A stretch of 64,000 nucleotides of DNA from contig CAXXSU010000004.1 in the NCBI GenBank assembly GCA_963664465.2, positions 62,001 to 126,000 of the forward strand, read 5' to 3'. The notes below the pieces were generated by a model, which was not told the origin of the DNA, made no database searches, and saw only the letters and a list, made by a program, of their open reading frames with translations. The position numbers were made by a program, and so were the translations under genes. This DNA is from CAVOAK01 sp963664465 (lineage in GTDB: Bacteria > Pseudomonadota > Alphaproteobacteria > UBA8366 > CAVOAK01). This document shows positions 57,057 through 64,000 of the stretch, piece by piece (the first letter of the stretch is position 1; each line of letters begins with the position of its first letter).

Positions 57057-57518
57057 CTACCTTCGGCGCGCACCTGGCAGTCGATGCAGGCGGCGGGAAG
57101 CAGCGGTCGACAGACTGCGACGCTGCTCAGGTGTCAGTTCTTGCGCCGTGCCGACAATCGCCGCGTGAAATGCCTCTTGTAATGCGACGGAAGCCGCCAT
57201 CGCGTTTGTCAGTGCTGCCTCCAAAGCGTCTTTATCGAACGGCTCTGCACCAAACGCTGCGACGGATTCTTGTATCGTCTGATGCGTCGATTCCCAATGC
57301 GGACGCATTTCGTCGGCACGCTTTGACCACATGCTGCGCAACGCGGTGCGTGTATCCCTGTCCATGTGCCGGCCCACGCCTCGGGGGCCGAACGCGTGGG
57401 TGCGCACCCCATCGCGACCGTGAAATACCCAGTGCGAGACGAACATACCGCCGACAAGCAGATTGAGGGCGAGCGATGAAAAGAGAACGATCGCCCATTT
57501 CTTAGACATTTGCGGCAT
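57057..57518 (-). CDS. Periplasmic metal-sensor-like (CnrX/Spy) protein
   Basis: A 153-residue protein with an N-terminal membrane anchor (about residues 8-30) and a periplasmic helical domain. That domain ends in LTPEQRRSLSTAASRRL, the LTxxQ-type motif of CnrX, ZraP and Spy. It follows the sigma and anti-sigma genes by five bases. Likely task: sensing a periplasmic signal, possibly metal, for the ECF sigma factor. Confidence 0.7.
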   Translation of the reverse strand: MPQMSKKWAIVLFSSLALNLLVGGMFVSHWVFHGRDGVRTHAFGPRGVGRHMDRDTRTALRSMWSKRADEMRPHWESTHQTIQESVAAFGAEPFDKDALEAALTNAMAASVALQEAFHAAIVGTAQELTPEQRRSLSTAASRRLHRLPGARRR

Positions 57519-57523
57519 GATTT

Positions 57524-57994
57524 CTAGTCCTCCGTTGCGAGTTCGGGCCCGAATGTAAGCAGAGCCAATTCCTCAATGATTGGCAGTTCGTCCTCGACCG
57601 CCGTTGGCGGCAGCGGAACTGCCCCCAACGCGAGACCGAGGATGGCAGCCGAAGCGAAAATCGCCGCCGCTTGCCACTGACTCCCAAACGGCCAAATCTC
57701 AGAGCCGATTGCGGTCAGGCGTTCACGCCAGCCCAGCGCCTGTCGAGCCGCAGCGACAATGCGCGTGGCCAATGCCGGTGTGGGCTCGGGCGATTCCGCG
57801 AGATCGAGAATGCGGTCTAGGTCGCCAGCCTCGCCGCAGAGCTTCTGTGCATCCGGCGAGGTCCGCAACAACGCCAACGCCGCTTCGCGCTCCGTTGCAG
57901 GCCAGCGATCGGCATTCGAACCATAGCTGTCCAGAATTTGCTGAAATCGTTGAATGTCAATTTCCTCTATTTGCTTCGACTCTCGAGTCATCAA
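57524..57994 (-). CDS. Membrane anti-sigma factor-like protein
   Basis: A 156-residue protein with an N-terminal cytoplasmic helical part (IQRFQQILDSYGSNADRWPATER, QKLCGEAGDLDRILDLAE). One membrane helix (about residues 108-128, AAAIFASAAILGLALGAVPL) leads to a short periplasmic tail. Its start overlaps the end of the sigma-factor gene by four bases, the normal setting for a cognate anti-sigma factor. The sequence family was not recognised beyond that. Confidence 0.7.
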   Translation of the reverse strand: MMTRESKQIEEIDIQRFQQILDSYGSNADRWPATEREAALALLRTSPDAQKLCGEAGDLDRILDLAESPEPTPALATRIVAAARQALGWRERLTAIGSEIWPFGSQWQAAAIFASAAILGLALGAVPLPPTAVEDELPIIEELALLTFGPELATED

Positions 57995-58695
57995 AGGTCC
58001 CCCATGAGATCATCGCGGAGCGGCATCAGGTGGTCCCGCAATCCGCGCCGCGCCCTCGACAAGAGCGATTCGAGCGCCTCTACGCTGACCCCCATGACCT
58101 CGGCGCTTTCAATGTTGTTGAGGCCTTGGTAGTGGGTCAGCGTCACAGCAGCGCGTTGTCGTTCAGGAAGCTTTGCGAGCGCCGCAACAACAAGCTGCGC
58201 TACCGAGCCCCGTTGCAAGATTGTCGCTTGGTCTTCAGCGGGATCCGGATGATCGGCAATATCTTCCACACCCTCCGGGCGCTTTCGCCGCACGAAGTCG
58301 ATGCAGAGGTTTCGGGCGACGCGATGCAGCCAGGTTGTAAGCCGCGCAAGATCCTCCCAGCGGTGAGCATGGCGCCACAGGCGGAGGAATGTCTCCTGCG
58401 CCACATCCTCCGCCTCGGCGAAGTCACCGAGGAAACGATAGGAAAATCCGACGATGGATCGAAGATGGCGGTCGACAAGAATCCGGCAAGCCGAGGCATC
58501 GCCATTCCCGGCACGCCGCATCAATGCGGATTCGTCCTCGCTATCATGCGCGCCATCGCTGTGCGCCCGGTTCACATTGCCAGCGCTCAATCCATGCTCC
58601 GTGCTATCGACTGCTTGGCGTCGTGCTTCTGCAAAGAAAACACCGCTCCGAATGGCTGGCGCAAGAGAGGGATCGCTGCCACTGCTCATCGACAA
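57991..58695 (-). CDS. ECF-type RNA polymerase sigma factor
   Basis: A protein of up to 234 residues. Region 2 has GFSYRFLGDFAEAEDVAQETFLRLWRHAHRW-type sequence in two parts (residues about 85-115). Region 4 has LPERQRAAVTLTHYQGLNN and SVEALESLLSRARRGLRDHL. The first 55 residues are poorly conserved in type, and a downstream start is possible. It forms a sigma/anti-sigma/sensor operon resembling the CnrH-Y-X arrangement of metal-responsive systems. Confidence 0.88.
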   Translation of the reverse strand: MSMSSGSDPSLAPAIRSGVFFAEARRQAVDSTEHGLSAGNVNRAHSDGAHDSEDESALMRRAGNGDASACRILVDRHLRSIVGFSYRFLGDFAEAEDVAQETFLRLWRHAHRWEDLARLTTWLHRVARNLCIDFVRRKRPEGVEDIADHPDPAEDQATILQRGSVAQLVVAALAKLPERQRAAVTLTHYQGLNNIESAEVMGVSVEALESLLSRARRGLRDHLMPLRDDLMGDL

Positions 58696-58841
58696 AACAC
58701 TCTTGGTATTGTGTGCAATGTAATCCGTCCGCCTGCTCGATCTGTCGGTCTTGGGGGATTGAACGGCCCCGTGTCGAATTTCCGTCGCTCAAATGAGACG
58801 ATCAGCGCCGACCATCAGACGGACGTTATCGGCGAGGTCGA

Positions 58842-58856
58842 TGTTATAATATAACA
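58842..58856 (+). promoter_or_regulatory. Zur box upstream of znuA
   Basis: TGTTATAATATAACA is a perfect 7-1-7 palindrome and equals the core of alphaproteobacterial Zur operators. It lies 45 bases before the znuA start, where binding of zinc-loaded Zur would block transcription. Confidence 0.8.
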
Positions 58857-58901
58857 CTTTGGCGGTTAAACCGGCGGGCTTGTGGGAGCGTATGCAAGAT
58901 C

Positions 58902-59849
58902 ATGAAACCGACCAAACGGTCCGCCATTGTCATGGGTATCTGTTGTTTGTTTTACGCATCCGGTTCGGCCACGGCTGCGCCCGACGTCGTTGCCAGCATC
59001 AAGCCGGTCCATTCTTTGGTATCCGCTGTCATGGCCGGTGTCGGCGAACCGCACCTGCTTATGCCGTCGGCGGGTTCGCCGCACACGTTTCAACTGAAGC
59101 CGTCAGGCGCACGGCTTCTCGAATCAGCCGACGTCATCTTCTGGATGGGGCCGGCGTTGGAAAGTTTCTTCGCGAAGGCGTTGAGAGCTATCCCCCGAAA
59201 GGCGCGGGTCACAAGCCTCTATGATGCGCCAAACGTGAGCCTGCTGACGTCGAATGACGGGCCGATCAGGCATGCCTCAGAGAAGAGCAATGAAACGCAC
59301 GGGAGCGCTGTCAACCGCAACCACGCCGAAATCGACATGCATGCGTGGCTCGATCCGGAAAATGCCAGGGCTATGGCAACGCATATTGCAGCGACCCTCA
59401 TCGCCCTCGACCCGCCCCACACTGGCATCTACCAAGCGAATGCCGACGCACTGGACTTGAAGCTTGCGGCGCTCGATCAAGCGTTGAGGGAGACGCTCGG
59501 CTCAATATCCGATCGACCCTACTTCGTGTATCACGACGCCTATCGGTACTTCGAGTACCGCTACGGGCTCCAGCACCAGGAGGCGATCACAGCAAACCCG
59601 CATAGACAGCCCGGCGCCGAAAGGTTGAGGCGAGTCAAAAAGCAAATCATAGAGCTCGAGAACGTCTGCATCTTCGTCGAACCACAATTCAGACCAGCGC
59701 TGGTCGCTGCGATTACCGAAGGCGCCGACGCAAAAATAGAGATCCTTGATCCATTGGGCGCAGAACTCGAGCCGGGTCCCGATCTATATTTCGCATTACT
59801 CGAAGGACTGGCAGACCATCTCGTGCGCTGCCTGACGCCATCCCCGTGA
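58902..59849 (+). CDS. znuA: Zinc ABC transporter substrate-binding protein
   Basis: A 315-residue periplasmic protein with a signal peptide (about residues 1-25, ending GSATAAP). Zinc ligands are expected at His in SIKPVHSLV (about 37), His in GSPHTFQLKP (about 67) and His in IDMHAWLDPENAR (about 148). A His-containing loop lies between (ASEKSNETHGSAVNRNHAE). It delivers zinc to ZnuB/ZnuC. No znuB or znuC follows; the next gene is an unrelated dioxygenase, so the permease genes must be elsewhere. Confidence 0.9.
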   Translation: MKPTKRSAIVMGICCLFYASGSATAAPDVVASIKPVHSLVSAVMAGVGEPHLLMPSAGSPHTFQLKPSGARLLESADVIFWMGPALESFFAKALRAIPRKARVTSLYDAPNVSLLTSNDGPIRHASEKSNETHGSAVNRNHAEIDMHAWLDPENARAMATHIAATLIALDPPHTGIYQANADALDLKLAALDQALRETLGSISDRPYFVYHDAYRYFEYRYGLQHQEAITANPHRQPGAERLRRVKKQIIELENVCIFVEPQFRPALVAAITEGADAKIEILDPLGAELEPGPDLYFALLEGLADHLVRCLTPSP

Positions 59850-59949
59850 GTGTGCCATCTCGCGTCGCGCGCCGAATTCCGCGTGCACTTGCTACTCCGG
59901 AGTGGTTTGATAAGAGACGTTGTGGACTCTTCTATAGGAGTACTTCGAG

Positions 59950-60888
59950 GTGACCATATCGTATCGACCGTTGACGGAACACATTGGCGTCGATGTCGAA
60001 GGTGTCGATCTGGCGGCACACCTCACCGAGGATGTGCTGCACGAACTCATCGAAGCACTCTACACCCATTCGGTTGTGTTGTTTCGCGGGCAGAACCTAG
60101 AGCCGGCCGATCAAGCAAGGCTTGCGCACCGTTTCGGCCAACCGAAGATCGAGACACGCAAACAGTTCAATCTGCGCGACCACCCCGAGGTCTCGACCAT
60201 TGGCAACATCGTCGACGAGGACGGGACGCCGCTAGCCTTCTTCAATCGGGGCGGTGAAGCCTGGCACAATGACGTTTCGTCCGCCTGCCATACAAACGGG
60301 GCAACAGTCCTTTACGCAGTGGAGGTACCCAGGCAGGGCGGTGACACGATGTTTTGCAGCACGGTCAATGCGTACGAGACGCTAACCGCAACGCTTAAGC
60401 AGAAGATTGACGGAGTAAGGCTGCTGTGCAGCTTTCATGCTCACAACGACCGGATCTTCGCTCGCGACCCGATGTCGCACGTCTCCCTGACGCCGGAGGA
60501 ACGGGCAGCGCTGCCGGACGTCTGGCACGAGATCGTGCAAACGCATCCGGTTACCGGGCGTAAGGCACTTTTCCTCTACCGACAGCCAATCGAGGTCGAG
60601 GGGCTTGAAGCCGACGAAGTTGAGGGCGTTCTCCAACATCTCTTTGAACACACGACCCAGCCGGATCAGATCTATCGCCACCGCTGGACACCCGGCGACC
60701 TGATCATCTGGGATAATATTTCGACTTTGCACAGTGCGACGGACATTGGCCCCTACGAGAACGACCGCAGGCTGATGTTCCGTTCATTCATTTTTATGCT
60801 TCCGACGAGTCATCCGCTTGAGAACCTGGCCGAGTTCAACGCAATATTCCTGGGTCCTGAAGGCAAAGGATCCCTTGTACTGCCTTAG
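59950..60888 (+). CDS. TauD/TfdA-family 2-oxoglutarate dioxygenase
   Basis: A 312-residue Fe(II)/2-oxoglutarate dioxygenase starting at GTG 59950, after AGGAGTACTTCGAG. The iron ligands are H and D in EAWHNDVSSA (about residue 105) and the distal His in ISTLHSATDIG (about residue 260). The 2-oxoglutarate-binding arginine lies in DRRLMFRSFIF. Relatives act on taurine, sulfonates or 2,4-D. Regulation and substrate are not visible. Confidence 0.88.
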   Translation: MTISYRPLTEHIGVDVEGVDLAAHLTEDVLHELIEALYTHSVVLFRGQNLEPADQARLAHRFGQPKIETRKQFNLRDHPEVSTIGNIVDEDGTPLAFFNRGGEAWHNDVSSACHTNGATVLYAVEVPRQGGDTMFCSTVNAYETLTATLKQKIDGVRLLCSFHAHNDRIFARDPMSHVSLTPEERAALPDVWHEIVQTHPVTGRKALFLYRQPIEVEGLEADEVEGVLQHLFEHTTQPDQIYRHRWTPGDLIIWDNISTLHSATDIGPYENDRRLMFRSFIFMLPTSHPLENLAEFNAIFLGPEGKGSLVLP

Positions 60889-60904
60889 CGTGAAATTCCC
60901 CTCC

Positions 60905-61000
60905 CGCCGCTACCAATGAATTCCCCTCCCGCCGTCCGCCTAGGGTCATGCGCGGACGTTTTCTCACCTCTCGATGATGATCCGCCCATAGCCATAAGCG
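60905..61000. repeat. Short dispersed repeat, copy near 60,950
   Basis: It starts with CCCCTCCCGCCG written twice (60900-60940). GCGGACGTTTTCTCACCTC then leads into CGATGATGATCCGC, which recurs almost unchanged at 61,566-61,602. A non-coding interspersed repeat. Confidence 0.6.
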
Positions 61001-61050
61001 AACCTTGGAATTGAACGCGCGGGCTGTCTCCATCCGACTCCGAGCGGCCA

Positions 61051-61446
61051 TTACGCTTCTTCGTCAGGAATGACAGCATGGACGTCGATTTCGACGGCAA
61101 ACTCGACGCGGGCAAGCGCCGTGACGCCGACCCGCGTCGAGCAATAGTGGATGCCCTTCATCCATTTCGCGATGACGCCATAAACGGCCTCGCGATGTCG
61201 CCAGTCTGTCAAGTAGATCGTTATCTTGACGATGTGCTCCAACTTCGATCCCGCCTCCTCGAGCACCGTCTTGATATTCTGCATGGCTTGGTTCGCTTGA
61301 GCCGCGGCATCACCCGGCACCGTATTGCCCTCAAGGTCCCAGCCCACCTGACCCATCATGAAAACCTGATTGCCAGCTCGGACGGCCTGGCAGAATAGTT
61401 CACCGGCAAAATCTACCGGATAGGGTCTGATGATCGTGTGGGACAT
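61051..61446 (-). CDS. RidA/YjgF-family protein, second
   Basis: A 131-residue Rid-family protein from ATG 61446 (MSHTIIRPYPVDFAGELF), preceded by AAGGAGAAACCG. It has FMMGQVGWDLEGN, NIKTVLEEAGSKLEHIVKIT and a C-terminal VEFAVEIDVHAVIPD. It differs clearly from the RidA protein at 44,944. Short repeats flank the gene on both sides. Confidence 0.85.
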   Translation of the reverse strand: MSHTIIRPYPVDFAGELFCQAVRAGNQVFMMGQVGWDLEGNTVPGDAAAQANQAMQNIKTVLEEAGSKLEHIVKITIYLTDWRHREAVYGVIAKWMKGIHYCSTRVGVTALARVEFAVEIDVHAVIPDEEA

Positions 61447-61545
61447 CGGTTTCTCCTTTCGACAAAATTGAATTTTTAGCACTCAGCCGAATCGTAGCGC
61501 TCCGACCGTGAACTTGCGGATGAATTATCGGCAACGAATATTGCG

Positions 61546-61575
61546 AACGTCCGCTATGGGTCACAAGCGGACGTT
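61546..61575. repeat. REP-like hairpin
   Basis: AACGTCCGCT, loop ATGGGTCACA, AGCGGACGTT: 10-bp perfect arms. The CGGACGTTTCT core recurs near 60,955 and 63,400. The 370 bases between 61,447 and 61,816 hold this repeat and no gene that I can support. Confidence 0.8.
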
Positions 61576-61929
61576 TCTCCACTTCACGATGATGATCCGC
61601 TATGCGGGGGAAATTGACATCGCGCATTATCAATGCACCGTTCCGTCCGGCTCCCTGCTCACCATCACAATGACAGCCTTTGGAAGAACCTTCCGCACGG
61701 TGGGCCCAACTAGGACACCTGTATCCCGCTTCACCTCCGCTCGCATCGACGACAGACAGGTGCCTGTTCGTCACACTGATTGATGAGGCGACCAATGGAG
61801 ATATACTCCGACGGTAATGAAGGTTTCCCCTGCCGCAATTTTGATTGTCCTCGCCCTTGCCAAGCCCGCGGCGGCAGATTTTCTCGATGGAGACCGTATT
61901 TCGCGATGGTGCCTGGCTGAATTCTATCA

Positions 61930-62968
61930 ATAGGGTATCCTATTCGCTCTCGTAGTGGCAAGATGTTGTGATGGCCGAGAATACTGCCCATCCCGTTGGC
62001 GGGATCGATTACCCTCGCACGCTTATGGAATTTGACGACTGGTTCGCTTCTGAGGCCGCCTGTGCGGATTTTCTTCGGCGTGTCCGTTGGCCTGCCGGGT
62101 TTCGGTGTCCGGCCTGCGGGGGAACCGAGGCGTGGGTGACGGCCAGGGGCCAACAGCGATGTGCGGGATGCCAACGTCAGACGTCGCCGACCGCGGGGAC
62201 GATCTTCGAGGGTACGCGGAAACCGTTGCGGCTTTGGTTCCAGGCGATGTGGTATGTGACGAATCAGAAGCACGGCGTCAGTGCGCTTGGGGTTCAACGA
62301 ATACTCGGCCTGGGCGGTTATCAAACGGCTTGGACATGGCTCCATAAGCTGCGCCGGGCCATGGTTCGACCGGGCAGAGAGCTTCTGAATGGCGAGGTCG
62401 AGGTCGACGAAACCTATGTGGGCGGCCGGGAGGTTGGCGTTACGGGGCGGAAAACAAACAAGAAATCGATTGTCGCGATTGCCGCCGAAATCCGGGGTCG
62501 GGGCACCGGTCGTATCCGCATGGCGCGTGTCGAGGACGCATCCGCCGAGAGCCTCATTCCTTTCGTCCAAACGGCTGTGTGCCCGGGAGCAACGATTCGA
62601 ACCGATGGCTGGCGAGCCTACAACGGTCTCACGGGAGTCGGCTTCGAACACCAGCCGAAAAATATTTCCGCCAGCGGCGACCCAGCCCACATTGTCATGC
62701 CCCAAGTTCATCGGGTAGCCGGCCTCCTTGATCGGTGGTGGCTGGGTATTCACCATGGGGCTATTAGCGCCTCCCAGCTTGATTACTATCTGGACGAGTT
62801 CACGTTCCGCTTCAATCGCCGCCGATCCAAAGCTCGCGGCCTCCTGTTCTATCGACTCCTCCAGCAAGCAGTGCAACTGGAGCCCGTGCCATACAAGAAG
62901 CTCGTCGGGGGCAGACCCAGCCCTGCCCCCCAGATCTAGGCACTACGAGAGCGAATAGGATACCCTAT
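61930..62968 (+). mobile_element. IS1595-family element, copy G
   Basis: Same element, flanked by TTCTATCA (61922-61929 and 62969-62976), inside the Rap1a-family gene. Confidence 0.95.
61971..62939 (+). CDS. IS1595 transposase, copy G
   Basis: A 322-residue transposase identical to the other copies. Confidence 0.9.
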   Translation: MAENTAHPVGGIDYPRTLMEFDDWFASEAACADFLRRVRWPAGFRCPACGGTEAWVTARGQQRCAGCQRQTSPTAGTIFEGTRKPLRLWFQAMWYVTNQKHGVSALGVQRILGLGGYQTAWTWLHKLRRAMVRPGRELLNGEVEVDETYVGGREVGVTGRKTNKKSIVAIAAEIRGRGTGRIRMARVEDASAESLIPFVQTAVCPGATIRTDGWRAYNGLTGVGFEHQPKNISASGDPAHIVMPQVHRVAGLLDRWWLGIHHGAISASQLDYYLDEFTFRFNRRRSKARGLLFYRLLQQAVQLEPVPYKKLVGGRPSPAPQI

Positions 62969-63339
62969 TTCTATCAATCCAGTGAATGGTTCTGTGATGG
63001 CTACGTCGCGGGCGTCGCTGATGCAACTAAGGAACTGTGCATCCCAAGTCATGCCACCGTCGCTCAAACATCCGATATCTTTAAGATATATTTACGCGAT
63101 CACCCTGAGGACAGGCATCTTAAAGCGCATTCACTCGTACGCCGCGCCTTAGCCGAAGCCTTCGCCTGCGAATAGGCCGACTTGCCGGTTTAGCTGAACA
63201 TGCCCCTCACGCGACTCAGTTTCCACGCTATGCGCTGGCCGAGTCCCCTCACGCCTAGCACAGCCTAAAGCGGCCTCAGCGACTCTCTACAGGGCGTTGA
63301 TGAGTCTTCCAGGGGCGAAAGTGTACCGGCCTCCCGCCA

Positions 63340-63417
63340 ACTTCCGCTTTAGGCGGGTAAGCGGACGTCTCCCCGCCCACTTCCGCTTTAGGCGGGTAAG
63401 CGGACGTCTCCCCGCCC
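63340..63417. repeat. 39-bp tandem repeat, two units
   Basis: Two adjacent 39-base units beginning ACTTCCGCTTTAGGCGGGTA and containing AAGCGGACGTCT. They carry the same GCGGACGT core as the repeats near 60,950 and 61,560. The interval 63,176-63,489 holds only these repeats. Confidence 0.85.
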
Positions 63418-63427
63418 CAAGCCGATG

Positions 63428-63451
63428 GTCCGCTTGTAGCCAGAAGCGGAC
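63428..63451. repeat. REP-like hairpin beside the tandem repeat
   Basis: GTCCGCTT, loop GTAGCCAG, AAGCGGAC: perfect 8-bp arms. Same family core as the hairpin at 61,546. Confidence 0.75.
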
Positions 63452-63489
63452 ATAGAGGATGATCGCGGGACCGCCGTTCGTCGGAAGTC

Positions 63490-63996
63490 TCAGGACCGTC
63501 GCGGACCCTCGGCGCTGTAAATGCTGCTGGTGAAGGAGTTCGTAAGCCGCCCAAGTTCTGGGCCGAGCATACGGATTTCCTCGATCTTCGGCACATGCCC
63601 GCGTACATCGGCGGCGAACTCGGTGAGCGGCGGCGGCACGGGGCGATCCGTCACGTCGAGCGCGTGCAGCGCAGTCACGGCTAGCATGGCCAGCGAGGCG
63701 TCGAGGCAGCGTCCCGCTTCGCGCTCGCCCAGCCATGCCGATTGGGTCGGCGTCTTTATATCGGTCTGCCCGAAGCCGCCGCTTTCGCTGCCGGGAATAA
63801 AGGTGCGCTGGGCCGCCCGGCGCGCACGCTCAACATAACCGACCTGGATCTGGGCGAGGTAGCGCACCGGTCCCTCAACATCACCCGTGGTCAGCCAATG
63901 GGGCAGGCCCGAGACCGCACCGTCTTGCAATTTTGACGTCTGGCGCTCGCCGATAAGGCAAAGATCGGCCCAGCACGCCGCGAGTTCGTCGAGCAC
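63490..63996 (-). CDS. Possible aromatic amino-acid lyase, C-terminal part
   Basis: The frame runs from the right edge of the window to a stop at 63490. The GTG at 63996 is probably internal, so the protein is cut by the window end. The visible 168 residues read CWADLCLIGERQTSKL, SGLPHWL, a Ser/Gly-rich stretch IPGSESGGFGQTDIKTP, then helices LDASLAMLAVTALHALDV and HVPKIEEIRMLGPELGRL. The order recalls the C-terminal helical part of histidine/phenylalanine ammonia-lyases, whose MIO-forming Ala-Ser-Gly would lie outside the window. Tentative. Confidence 0.4.
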   Translation of the reverse strand: MLDELAACWADLCLIGERQTSKLQDGAVSGLPHWLTTGDVEGPVRYLAQIQVGYVERARRAAQRTFIPGSESGGFGQTDIKTPTQSAWLGEREAGRCLDASLAMLAVTALHALDVTDRPVPPPLTEFAADVRGHVPKIEEIRMLGPELGRLTNSFTSSIYSAEGPRRS

Positions 63997-64000
63997 GGAA

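Larger units (their letters stand above)
61817..63175 (+). pseudogene. Rap1a/Tai-family secreted protein, split by IS1595
   Basis: The 5' part (61817-61929) gives a signal peptide (ILIVLALAKPAAA) and ends at LAEFYQ. The 3' part (62977-63175) continues SSEWFCDGYVAGVADATKEL, CIPSHATVAQ and HLKAHSLVRRALAEAFACE. Removing the IS and one TTCTATCA gives 103 in-frame codons. The CxGYxxG motif and the C...LxxALxxAFPC-like ending match the Rap1a domain, named for immunity proteins of type VI effectors but widespread in proteobacteria as secreted single-domain proteins. No effector gene is adjacent. Confidence 0.75.

Overview
The window is high-GC DNA from an alphaproteobacterium, most likely a Rhodospirillales-type lineage; no species can be named from the sequence. 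The pointers are a flgB-flgC-fliE-fliQ-fliR-flhB operon facing csrA/fhlB/fliO/fliP, a MucR fragment, a GTTC-N7-GTTC SOS box upstream of recA and an alphaproteobacterial-type Zur box upstream of znuA. Its dominant character is a recent insertion-sequence bloom. It holds seven clean copies of one 1,039-bp IS1595-family (ISXO2-like) element, an eighth visible only as a scrambled consensus, three copies of an IS5-family element, two of an IS427-type element, two different IS1182-like elements, an IS256-family element, an intact IS1380-family element and older IS fragments.

Layout. 1-1,850: IS fragments, a Cache-domain protein and a broken mucR. 1,949-10,920: one large SF1 (Upf1-like) helicase gene cut into five pieces by four elements and ended by a fifth. 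11,960-12,356: a voltage-gated channel cut at its S4 region by an IS1595 copy that has no target duplication, so it is a rearrangement joint. 12,518-16,627: alaS and recA with its SOS box. 16,665-25,966: flagellar export and rod genes, in which flgC, csrA and fliO are each split by an IS whose removal restores the frame. 26,081-31,653: a MotB-like stator gene with a 216-bp tandem duplication, coupled to a very large AMIN-like/TPR envelope gene. The region 27,995-29,194 inside that gene is a three-way blend of an IS1595 copy and both flanks, which I read as an IS insertion present in only part of the sequenced population. 31,654-36,120: nested ISs stacked on CTAG sites.

36,121-39,932: a heme-oxygenase-like diiron enzyme fused to a cupin, a Rieske ferredoxin and an APC permease split by an IS1595 copy. 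40,215-42,155: a GAF protein and an unrecognised protein. 43,133-50,931: a catabolic-looking group (SDR, polysaccharide deacetylase, RidA, flavin reductase, EamA transporter, VOC protein, amidohydrolase, alpha/beta hydrolase). 52,173-60,888: TfoX-like protein, MFS carrier, PhyH dioxygenase, oligopeptidase B, an ECF sigma/anti-sigma/periplasmic-sensor module, Zur-controlled znuA and a TauD-type dioxygenase. 61,051-64,000: a second RidA protein, an IS-split Rap1a-family gene, REP-like repeats and the end of a possible aromatic amino-acid lyase.

Taken together, the IS-broken genes are mainly dispensable ones (motility, a helicase, transport), while alaS and recA are intact. This fits a lineage losing functions quickly by transposition, as seen early in host restriction or after a population bottleneck; that reading is inference.
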